A program made the position numbers and the translations under genes. The notes below the pieces were generated by a model, which did no database searches, had not been told where the DNA came from, and saw only the letters and a list, made by a program, of their open reading frames with translations. Below, piece by piece: positions 7,521 through 13,626 of a stretch of DNA of 14,482 nt (within the stretch, counting starts at the first letter, position 1; each line of letters opens with the position of its first letter). This DNA is from SVKR01 sp963605115 (GTDB lineage: Bacteria > Bacillota > Clostridia > Oscillospirales > Oscillospiraceae). The stretch is from assembly GCA_963605115.1 (NCBI GenBank), contig CAVCTM010000055.1, positions 1 to 14,482 of the forward strand, in the 5' to 3' direction.

Positions 7521-8315
7521 ATGAATATCATCGGATTCAACCATATCCAGCTCGACAGCGAAAACGTGGAGCGCACCCGCGATTATTACGTCGCGCTCGG
7601 CGGCGCGGTCACGCGCACGCTCACCCGCGAAGGCGGCTGGCGCGGCTATCATGTCCGCCTCGGAAAAAACGCCGTGCTGGAGATCCAGCCGCCGCGCATC
7701 CCGGAGGCCGGCGGCGGCTTTGACGGCTGGGACCACGTTGCGCTGCATGTGAGCGATCTGGACGCAGCCTGCGCCGCCGTCTCCGCCGCGGGCGGCGTCG
7801 TGGAAAAGCAGCCCTCGCCGAATCAGATCGGCGACCAGCCCATCCGCAACGCCGTGACGCTCGGACCGAACGGCGAAAAGGTGGAGCTCATCGAGCTCCC
7901 GGAGGACGAAAAGCGCCCGGACGGGAGCTGGGAGGTGCTGGAGCTGCACCATGTGCAGCTGAGCTGCACGGACGCGGAGCGCACGCGGCGCTTTTATGAA
8001 GCGGCGTTCGGCGGCGCGGTCGAGGCTGTGCTGAAGGGACGCGACGGCGCGGTGAAGGGCTATATGCTCCGCCTTGCGCCCGGCGCGGCGCTGGAGCTCG
8101 CGCCCCCGCGCTTCCCGCTCACGGGCCACAGCTCGGCTTGGAACACCCTCGCCATGGAGACCGACGACGTTCCCGCCGCCATCGCCGCCTTCGGGCGCGC
8201 CGGCGGCACGCTGGAGGTCGGACCCATGGAGAGCGACATGGGCGGCGCGAGGATCGAAAACGCCGTCGTCATCGGTCCGGAGGGCGAGCACGTCGAGCTG
8301 CTCCGGATGCTCTGA
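7521..8315 (+). CDS. Tandem VOC (glyoxalase/bleomycin-resistance fold) protein
   Basis: The 264 residues make two complete VOC domains (about 1-126 and 138-264) that are clearly copies of each other: FNHIQLDSENVERTRDYY matches LHHVQLSCTDAERTRRFY. Domain 1 has the four positions that bind metal in glyoxalase I and related enzymes: His8, Glu54, His72 and Glu122. Domain 2 keeps His144, Glu192 and Glu259 but has Thr209 where His72 would align. The start has GGGAGGAG upstream. VOC proteins include glyoxalases, extradiol dioxygenases, epimerases and resistance proteins, so the reaction is open; acting on an imported aromatic or sugar moiety is inference from the operon. Confidence 0.85.
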   Translation: MNIIGFNHIQLDSENVERTRDYYVALGGAVTRTLTREGGWRGYHVRLGKNAVLEIQPPRIPEAGGGFDGWDHVALHVSDLDAACAAVSAAGGVVEKQPSPNQIGDQPIRNAVTLGPNGEKVELIELPEDEKRPDGSWEVLELHHVQLSCTDAERTRRFYEAAFGGAVEAVLKGRDGAVKGYMLRLAPGAALELAPPRFPLTGHSSAWNTLAMETDDVPAAIAAFGRAGGTLEVGPMESDMGGARIENAVVIGPEGEHVELLRML

Positions 8316-8343
8316 GAGAAAAGACAAGGAGGAAAAAAGAAAA

Positions 8344-8982
8344 ATGGGCAAATACGCACAGTATGTCTCCCCCATGTTTCTGCGTCAGGACGAGGTCAAG
8401 CGCCCTCACCGCCCCGGAACATGGATCTTCGGTCAGGAATACCGCTTCCTGACGCAGTACTGCAAGTTCACGCCGTGCATGGTGGAGTTCATCCCCCTCA
8501 TGGCGACGGACGTGGAGAAGATGAAGAAGTTCAGCACCTTCGACGCGGACAAGTCCGCCGTGAAGGAGGAGGTGTTCCACACCGCGAACGTTGAGCGCGA
8601 CGGGCACAAGGGCGGCGCGCATTACGGCCAGATCCGCCACGAGGCGGAGATGCTCTGGGTCTTCCTCGGCACGGACCCGTCCCAGCCGAAGGACCTCGGC
8701 GCGACGATCCAGTTCCACGTCGGACTTGCCGACGACCATCAGGTCTTCGAGTTCAGCGAGCCCTGCTGCATCCACGTCCCCCGCGGACTTGCCAACTGCG
8801 GCATGAAGATCGTCGAGCAGCACCGCACCATTCTGAACATCAACGTTTTCACCCAGCCGACGAAGGAGGCGTGCTACATCGAGCACACCTATTACCCGCT
8901 GCCGGAGGACGAGAACGTCAGGATCTTAAACGGCACGGAGCGCCACTACGTCAGCAGCGACGTCGAGCGCGAGCTGGGCTGA
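8344..8982 (+). CDS. Cupin-like protein A, function unknown
   Basis: This 212-residue soluble protein is related to the next gene. The frame is open further left, but the ATG at 8344 preceded by AAGGAGG and the matching start of the neighbour (MGKYAQY versus MGQYDKY) decide the start. The core RHEAEMLWVFLGTDP, then KDLGATIQFHVG and IHVPRGLANCG (about 98-153), has the strand order and the VP-x-G turn of a cupin second half. His99 and Glu102 could be part of a metal site. The second-motif histidine usually found after VPxG is replaced by asparagine (Asn151). No signal peptide or membrane segment is present. A binding or isomerase role on the operon's substrate is a guess. Confidence 0.6.
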   Translation: MGKYAQYVSPMFLRQDEVKRPHRPGTWIFGQEYRFLTQYCKFTPCMVEFIPLMATDVEKMKKFSTFDADKSAVKEEVFHTANVERDGHKGGAHYGQIRHEAEMLWVFLGTDPSQPKDLGATIQFHVGLADDHQVFEFSEPCCIHVPRGLANCGMKIVEQHRTILNINVFTQPTKEACYIEHTYYPLPEDENVRILNGTERHYVSSDVERELG

Positions 8983-9003
8983 GCGCGGAAAGGAGAAAAA
9001 CGT

Positions 9004-9597
9004 ATGGGACAGTACGATAAATATATGGTAAAGAGCATCGGCGACGGCGGACGCGCCCCGATGTTCGGCAACGCGCCGGTCTATGTCTACGGCGGCGAGG
9101 GCTTCGACGAGGCGCCGTATCACATGGAGTTTTCCTACATCACCGAAGACGGCGAATATCTCGCCGGCACGGACAAGGGCGAGGAGAAGATCGTCTCCGG
9201 CCACTACGACGGCTATTATGACGGACCCTACCCGCGCTACGCGATGAACTGCGACCGCATCCTGCTCTTTTACGGCATCAACACCGACGACATGCGCGAC
9301 CTCGGCGCCCACGTCAGCTTCACGATGGGCGACGGCATCCGCGACGAGATGGAGACCTTCGAGTTCGACGAGCCGATGAGCGTGTTCGTGCCCAAGGGCG
9401 TCCGCTTCGGCCCCGTGAAGGTCAGCGGGCTGAAGACCCCCGTCGCCGTCGTGGACATCCTGACCGTCCCGACCGTGCGCGAGGCGGCGGTCCGCCCGGA
9501 CTTCACCTTCTATTCCGAGTGGCACGATCAGGAGCGCCTCGGCAAAAACGGCAAGTATGCTGAGCAGGCGGAGAAGTATCCCCGCGGCAAGTGGTGA
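9004..9597 (+). CDS. Cupin-like protein B, paralogue of the preceding gene
   Basis: At 197 residues, it shares with protein A the start MGQYDKY, the block RDLGAHVSFTMGDG (98-111 or so), the FEFDEP segment, and VFVPKGVRFGPVKV (127-140), which align without large gaps. In this copy the positions that could bind metal are poorer: no histidine stands in the RILLFYG strand and Phe135 replaces the usual cupin histidine. It is Tyr/Gly/Asp-rich between residues 30 and 80. AAGGAG precedes the ATG. The 21-base gap to gene A suggests co-translation, and a heteromer with protein A is plausible. Confidence 0.55.
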   Translation: MGQYDKYMVKSIGDGGRAPMFGNAPVYVYGGEGFDEAPYHMEFSYITEDGEYLAGTDKGEEKIVSGHYDGYYDGPYPRYAMNCDRILLFYGINTDDMRDLGAHVSFTMGDGIRDEMETFEFDEPMSVFVPKGVRFGPVKVSGLKTPVAVVDILTVPTVREAAVRPDFTFYSEWHDQERLGKNGKYAEQAEKYPRGKW

Positions 9598-9612
9598 GAG
9601 GAGCGGACAGCG

Positions 9613-10833
9613 ATGAACCATATCGAGCAAAGCTACGCCCTCGCGCGCGAACGCTACGCCGAGTTCGGCGTGGACACGGACCGCGCGCTGGAACTGCTGC
9701 GCAAAACGCCGGTCTCCGCCCACTGCTGGCAGCTCGACGATCTGACCGGCTTTGAAAACTTCGGCTCCGTGCTCTCCGGCGGCATTCAGGCGACGGGCAG
9801 CTATCCCGGAAAGCCGACGAGCGTAGAGGAGTATTTCGAGCATTTGGACCGCTTTATCGCGCTCATCCCCGGCGCGCTGAAGCTTGCGCTCCACGCGGTC
9901 TACCGCATCACGGACGAGGACGTTTCGCGCGACGCGTTAGCCCCGCGCCACTTTGCCGCGTGGGTGGACTATGCGAAGGAAAAGGGCGTCGGGCTGGACT
10001 TCAACCCCACCTATTTCTCCCACCCGATGGCGGATTCCGGCTTCACGCTTTCGAGCGAGGATCCTGCGGTGCGCCGCTTCTGGATCGACCACGGCAAGGC
10101 ATGCCGCCGCATCGGGGAATATTTCGGTCAGGAGCTGGGGCAGGTCTGCGTCACGAACCACTGGATCGGCGACGGCTCCAAGGATGTCCGCATCGACAAG
10201 CTCGGTCCCCGCGCCCGTCTGATGGAGTCGCTCGACGAGATCTTCGCCGAGCCCATCGACCGGAAACATAACCTCGACTCCGTGGAGAGCAAGCTCTTCG
10301 GTCTCGGCGTCGAGAGCTACACCGTCGGCTCCCACGAGTTTTACACGAACTACGCGATGAGCCGCGATAACTGCATCATCTGCCTCGACGCGGGACATTT
10401 CCACCCGACGGAGTGCATCTCGGACAAGCTTTCGAGCTATCTCTGCTTCGGCAAGGAGCTGATGCTCCATGTCTCCCGCCCCGTCCGCTGGGACAGCGAC
10501 CATGTGGTCATGTGGGACGACGAGACGAAGGCGATCATGCAGGAGATCGTGAAGTGCGATGCGCTGGAGCGCGTCCACATCGGCACGGACTATTTCGACG
10601 CCTCCATCGACCGCATCGCCGCCTCGGTCATCGGCGTGCGCAACGCGAAGAAGGCGCTGCTCTATGCCCTGCTCCAGCCGAACGAGCAGCTGATGGCGTA
10701 TGAGCGCGAGATGGACTATACCCACCGCCTCGCCCTGCACGAGGAGGTGCGGACGCTCCCGGTCGGCAGCGTCTGGGATATGTTCTGCGAGACCGAGGGC
10801 GTCCCCGGCAGCGCGTGGTTCCGCCGGAACTGA
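9613..10833 (+). CDS. rhaA: L-rhamnose isomerase
   Basis: This enzyme converts L-rhamnose to L-rhamnulose in the cytoplasm (EC 5.3.1.14). The 406-residue length is close to the usual 415-425. Family-diagnostic stretches are VSAHCWQLDDLTGFE (34-48), GGIQATGSYPGK (56-67), LDFNPTYFSHP (128-138), VESKLFGLGVESYTVGS (224-240), CLDAGHFHPTE (257-267) and LHVSRPVRWDSDHVV (285-299). Glu225, Asp259, His286, Asp294, Asp296 and Asp326 match the metal-binding acids and histidine of E. coli RhaA at a constant offset of eight or nine. The start has GAGAGGAG upstream. Rhamnulokinase and aldolase genes are not in the window. RhaA enzymes also act on other aldoses, so the physiological sugar need not be rhamnose. 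Confidence 0.95.
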   Translation: MNHIEQSYALARERYAEFGVDTDRALELLRKTPVSAHCWQLDDLTGFENFGSVLSGGIQATGSYPGKPTSVEEYFEHLDRFIALIPGALKLALHAVYRITDEDVSRDALAPRHFAAWVDYAKEKGVGLDFNPTYFSHPMADSGFTLSSEDPAVRRFWIDHGKACRRIGEYFGQELGQVCVTNHWIGDGSKDVRIDKLGPRARLMESLDEIFAEPIDRKHNLDSVESKLFGLGVESYTVGSHEFYTNYAMSRDNCIICLDAGHFHPTECISDKLSSYLCFGKELMLHVSRPVRWDSDHVVMWDDETKAIMQEIVKCDALERVHIGTDYFDASIDRIAASVIGVRNAKKALLYALLQPNEQLMAYEREMDYTHRLALHEEVRTLPVGSVWDMFCETEGVPGSAWFRRN

Positions 10834-10845
10834 AAAAACAAAAAA

Positions 10846-10874
10846 GCCGCGCTCCCCGGCAGGGAGGGCGCGGC
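10846..10874 (+). promoter_or_regulatory. Hairpin covering the ribosome binding site of the aldo/keto reductase
   Basis: GCCGCGC (10846-10852) pairs perfectly with GCGCGGC (10868-10874), and inner CCC/GGG pairs extend the stem with a small bulge. The right arm contains AGGGAGG (10861-10867), the best Shine-Dalgarno sequence for the ATG at 10878. In mRNA the hairpin could limit translation of the reductase. Only A-runs precede it and no T-run follows on the plus strand. Read on the minus strand it would be a stem followed by T6, so an antisense terminator is the alternative explanation. Confidence 0.55.
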
Positions 10875-10877
10875 GGG

Positions 10878-11858
10878 ATGGAGTTAAAATTTTCTATGGA
10901 GAAACGAATCCAAATTCCGGACACGGACCTTGCGCTCAGCCCCATCGGGCTCGGCACCGCCGCCGCGGGTCTCAGCTGGGACGGCGCGGACGCCGACCGC
11001 ATTTTTGACGCTTACGTCGACCTCGGCGGCAACGTCATCGACAGCGCGCGCGTCTATTCCGACTGGGTGCCGCCGGAGATCGGCCGCAGCGAGCGCGTCA
11101 TCGGCGACTGGCTGCGCCGCAGCGGAAAGCGCGATCGCGTCGTGCTCGTCACGAAGGGCGGACACCCGAAATATACCTGCGAGACGGACGACCTCCACCT
11201 CGCGCGCATGACGCCGGCGGATATGCGCTACGACATCGAGCACTCCCTCCGCGCCCTCGGCACGGACGTGATCGACGTCTATTTCTACCACCGCGACGAC
11301 CCGGCACAGAGCGTCGAGACGCTCATCGAGACGATGGAGACCTTCCGCCGCGAGGGAAAGCTGCGCTATTACGGCTGCTCCAACTGGTCCGCCGCGCGCA
11401 TCGCCGCCGCGGACGAGTGCTGCCGCGAAAAGGGCTACCGCGGCTTCGTCGCGGATCAGGCGCTGCTCAACATGGGGCTGAAGTATATGAACGACCTCCC
11501 GGACGACACGCTGGAGTATATCCGCGGCGATCTTTTCGATTACCATGTCCAAAACCGCGGAAACCTCGCCATGCCCTACATGGGCGTCGCGAGCGGATTT
11601 TTCCACAGCTTCGTCGCCCGCGGCGAGGACGCCGTGCGCAATAATCCGTATTACACGCCCGGCAACGTCCGCGGCGCGAAGCGATGCATGGAGCTGATGG
11701 AAAAATACGGCGCCACGGTCTCCCAGGTCGTGCTCGGCTTTTTCCGCTGCCAGCCCTTCCCCTGCCTCCCGCTCTACGGTCCCAAAAACGCCGAACAGAT
11801 CGCGGACGCCATGGGAACGCTGGAGATCCCGTTCACAAAAGAAGACTTCGAGTTCTGA
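10878..11858 (+). CDS. Aldo/keto reductase
   Basis: This NAD(P)H-dependent carbonyl/aldose reductase has a TIM-barrel fold and 326 residues from this start. The catalytic tetrad is visible: Asp55 and Tyr60 in VIDSARVY, Lys93 in LVTKGG, and His138 in VYFYHRDD. LSPIGLGT near the N-terminus and LPLYGPKNAEQIADA near the C-terminus (the cofactor phosphate/adenine region) are family hallmarks. The ATG at 10896 (320 residues, weak GGAG 12 bases upstream) is an alternative start; 10878 is chosen for its AGGGAGG. An upstream extension to 10815 overlaps rhaA and is unlikely. It is last in the operon. Reduction of a sugar, a lactaldehyde-like fragment or an aglycone carbonyl are all possible. Confidence 0.9.
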   Translation: MELKFSMEKRIQIPDTDLALSPIGLGTAAAGLSWDGADADRIFDAYVDLGGNVIDSARVYSDWVPPEIGRSERVIGDWLRRSGKRDRVVLVTKGGHPKYTCETDDLHLARMTPADMRYDIEHSLRALGTDVIDVYFYHRDDPAQSVETLIETMETFRREGKLRYYGCSNWSAARIAAADECCREKGYRGFVADQALLNMGLKYMNDLPDDTLEYIRGDLFDYHVQNRGNLAMPYMGVASGFFHSFVARGEDAVRNNPYYTPGNVRGAKRCMELMEKYGATVSQVVLGFFRCQPFPCLPLYGPKNAEQIADAMGTLEIPFTKEDFEF

Positions 11859-11894
11859 AAAAACCGACCGGGACCCGCAGAGCGGGTCCCGGTC
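11858..11894 (-). terminator. Perfect 12-bp hairpin with T-run on the minus strand
   Basis: GACCGGGACCCG (11866-11877) pairs perfectly with CGGGTCCCGGTC (11883-11894) around the loop cagag. On the minus strand the stem is followed by GG and six T, a standard intrinsic terminator shape that would stop leftward transcription from the LacI-family gene. On the plus strand it directly follows the reductase stop but has AAAAAG instead of a T-run, so termination of the operon here would be weak or factor-aided. Confidence 0.65.
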
Positions 11895-11898
11895 AAAA

Positions 11899-11992
11899 AG
11901 CCTCGCAGAGTTCGCGCCCGCAGGCGCGAATAGAATCCAATCATTTTTTGGCGGGGCGTGTACCTGCCAAAAAATACTCTGCGCGGAGGGAA
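11899..11992 (-). repeat. Two-hairpin structured repeat, copy 2 (inverted relative to 1-96)
   Basis: Read on the minus strand, this copy repeats the 17-base lead, the 10-bp stem (attttttggc/gccaaaaaat, 11966-11975 with 11943-11952), the 17-base linker, the 8-bp stem (11923-11930 with 11911-11918, loop tgcg) and gcgaggct. It differs from copy 1 mainly in paired positions and in loops, and the pairs are preserved. Here the flanks CGCAGAGT and ACTCTGCG can pair over 8 bp, closing a three-way junction, followed by CTTTTT. On the minus strand it lies downstream of the LacI-family gene. Confidence 0.82.
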
Positions 11993-12070
11993 CGTGCGCC
12001 CCGAAGGGGCGTGCGCTGAGCGGAGTGAATCCCCCTCGAATGAGAGCCCAGCGAAGCGGGTCTCATTCGA
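11993..12070. repeat. Additional hairpins adjoining repeat copy 2
   Basis: Two further stems lie between copy 2 and the stop of the LacI-family gene. One is CGCCCC/GGGGCG around a gaa loop (about 11997-12011). The other is CGAATGAGA (12037-12045) with TCTCATTCG (12061-12069), extended inward by CCC/GGG with one bulged base. They may belong to the same repeat family as copy 2; whether copy 1 has them cannot be seen because the window starts there. No T-run follows either stem. Confidence 0.5.
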
Positions 12071-12075
12071 AATTC

Positions 12076-13137
12076 TTACCACTCAAAAATTTGCAGCGGC
12101 GGCTTTGCGCCGCGGCGGGTGCTCTCGCGCTCCACGATGCTGTAGTTCAGGTATTCGATGCGCCGCGCGTAAGTGTTTTCCCCGGCGGCGATGCGCTCGG
12201 CGAGCAGCGCCATCGCCTGCCGTCCGAGCTGGAACTTCGGAACGTCCACGGTCGAGAGCGAGGGGGACATGATGGAGGCGACGAAAATGTCGTCCGTGCC
12301 GATGATGGCGACGTCCTCCGGGATGCGCAGACGGCGGTCCTCGCAGTATTTGATGACGCCGATGGCGGTCTGGTCGTTGGCGCAGAAAACGCCGTCCGGT
12401 TTCACGCCGCCGTCCACGAGGCGCGCCATGGCGAGATAGCCGGAATAGGTCGTGTAGTTCGCGGCGGAGATATACTCGTCGCCGCAGCCGAGTCCCGCCT
12501 CCGCCATCGCGCGGCGGTAGCCGGCGATACGCCAGCTTCCGATGAGGTTTCCCGCGGGGTGGGAGATGTGGGCGATGCGCGTCCTGCCGAGGCGGATGAG
12601 CTGCTCCACGGCGTCGTGCGCCGCGCGCTCATGGTCGATGCACACCGCGTCGATGCCGCCGCTTTCCAGCGGGAACTCCAGCGTTACGACGGGGATGCGC
12701 GTCCCCTGCTTGCTGAGGCTCGCGAGCCGGGCAACATAGTCGCTGTAGTCGCGCCCGGCGTTCGTGCTGCTCGCCAGGATGATGCCGTCCACCCACTGTC
12801 CGACGAAGAGCTCTACGAGCTCGCGCTCCTTCTCCACGCTGTCGTGGGTCTCCGCGAACAAAACGGAGTAGTCGCTGCGCTCCGCCTCCGCCTGGATGCC
12901 CTCGATGATGCGGCTGAAGAACGAGCGGCTCAGCGAGGTGATGATCACGCCGATGCGCCGGGTCTTGATGACCTTCAGCGCGCGGGCGATCTCGTTGGAG
13001 CGGTAATCGAGCTCCGCGACCGCCTGCTCCACGCGCGCCTTGATGTCCGGGCTGACAAATTTTGTGCCGTTGATCACGCGCGACACGGTCGCGATGCTGA
13101 CCCCGGCTTGCTTTGCAACGTCCTTGATGCTGGCCAT
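12076..13137 (-). CDS. LacI-family transcriptional regulator
   Basis: This 353-residue DNA-binding repressor begins with the N-terminal helix-turn-helix ASIKDVAKQAGVSIATVSRV (2-21), followed by the hinge helix SNEIARALK (47-55). A periplasmic-binding-protein-like effector domain follows, from about residue 60 (RRIGVIITSLSRSFFSRIIEG) through IIGTDDIFVASIMSPSLSTV. Of two ATGs four bases apart, the one at 13137 is in the right frame, with GGGAGG upstream. It converges on the operon and diverges from the ASRT-family gene. Family members usually respond to a sugar or sugar phosphate, so control of the adjacent operon is the natural inference. An auto-regulatory site in the 91-base divergent gap is possible. 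Confidence 0.94.
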   Translation of the reverse strand: MASIKDVAKQAGVSIATVSRVINGTKFVSPDIKARVEQAVAELDYRSNEIARALKVIKTRRIGVIITSLSRSFFSRIIEGIQAEAERSDYSVLFAETHDSVEKERELVELFVGQWVDGIILASSTNAGRDYSDYVARLASLSKQGTRIPVVTLEFPLESGGIDAVCIDHERAAHDAVEQLIRLGRTRIAHISHPAGNLIGSWRIAGYRRAMAEAGLGCGDEYISAANYTTYSGYLAMARLVDGGVKPDGVFCANDQTAIGVIKYCEDRRLRIPEDVAIIGTDDIFVASIMSPSLSTVDVPKFQLGRQAMALLAERIAAGENTYARRIEYLNYSIVERESTRRGAKPPLQIFEW

Positions 13138-13168
13138 GCATGGCCTCCCTACTACCTTATTTTCACAA

Positions 13169-13197
13169 ATTATAGCATATCAGCGAGAAAATCACAA
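13169..13197 (-). promoter_or_regulatory. Promoter of the LacI-family gene
   Basis: On the minus strand TTGTGA (13192-13197) is separated by exactly 17 bases from a perfect TATAAT (13169-13174). The -10 is preceded by TGC, which gives an extended -10. It lies about 30 bases before the start codon. The adjoining GAAAACGCGATTGTGA stretch covers the -35 and could hold an operator. No comparably good plus-strand promoter for the divergent gene was found. Confidence 0.8.
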
Positions 13198-13228
13198 TCG
13201 CGTTTTCAAAGAAAGGAAGCGGCTTTTT

Positions 13229-13570
13229 ATGAAAAAACTGATCCCGGACTGCTACTGGCCCGGCGCAAACCACGGCAGCTATGTCAGCCACGAGTCCATC
13301 TGCGTTCTGAACACCGGGGAGCGCCCGGCTGCCCTCGCGCTGACGCTCTATTTCGAGGACCGCGAGCCGCTCGCGGGCTTTGCCGTGACCGTCCCCGCCC
13401 GGCGCACGCGCCACATCCGCATGGACGCGCTCGTCTCCCCGCGCGGCGACCGCGTTCCGCGCGACACGCCTTACGCCGTGCTGCTGGAGAGCGACGAGGA
13501 CGTCTCCGTGCAGTACACCCGCGTGGACACCACGCAGAGCGAGCTTGCACTTATGACGACCATCGTGTAA
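13229..13570 (+). CDS. Anabaena sensory rhodopsin transducer (ASRT) family protein
   Basis: This is a small soluble protein of 113 residues. It follows the ASRT pattern closely: YVSHESICVLNTG (18-30), LTLYFEDREPLAGF (39-51), VPARRTRHIRMDAL (55-68) and VQYTRVDTTQSELALMTTI (94-112) parallel the cyanobacterial transducer's SHETVCILNAG, YYSDREPVGPY, VPARRTKHVRF and VQHTRLDSRQAENALLSTI. The family is a tetrameric beta-barrel, and comparative work proposed that it binds small molecules such as sugars. No rhodopsin gene is present here. AAAGGAAG precedes the ATG. Divergent placement from a LacI-family regulator suggests a ligand-sensing or carbohydrate-related job; the exact role is unknown. Confidence 0.85.
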   Translation: MKKLIPDCYWPGANHGSYVSHESICVLNTGERPAALALTLYFEDREPLAGFAVTVPARRTRHIRMDALVSPRGDRVPRDTPYAVLLESDEDVSVQYTRVDTTQSELALMTTIV

Positions 13571-13626
13571 AATAAGAAAAAACGAGCCGCGGCGAAAAGC
13601 CTGATCAACGCGGCGAAGGCGCACAG

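Noticed and set aside
5745..8375. 876-codon open frame on the minus strand across the hydrolase and VOC genes
   Set aside because: It is antisense to two well-supported genes, has low-complexity Arg/Ala/Gly/His composition and no recognisable domain. High GC at third codon positions removes stop codons on the opposite strand.
10831..10875. A-run followed by a hairpin as a programmed frameshift joining rhaA to the reductase
   Set aside because: The rhaA stop codon precedes the A-runs, so ribosomes would terminate before the slippery stretch, and both proteins are complete on their own.
12025..13575. 516-codon plus-strand frame opposite the LacI-family gene
   Set aside because: The minus-strand product has a full helix-turn-helix and effector domain plus a near-perfect promoter. 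The plus frame has no start signal or domain and runs through the intergenic region.
13571..13626. Terminator for the ASRT-family gene (GCCGCG at 13586-13591 with CGCGGC at 13609-13614)
   Set aside because: The stem is only 6 bp with a 17-base loop and no T-run, too weak to call.
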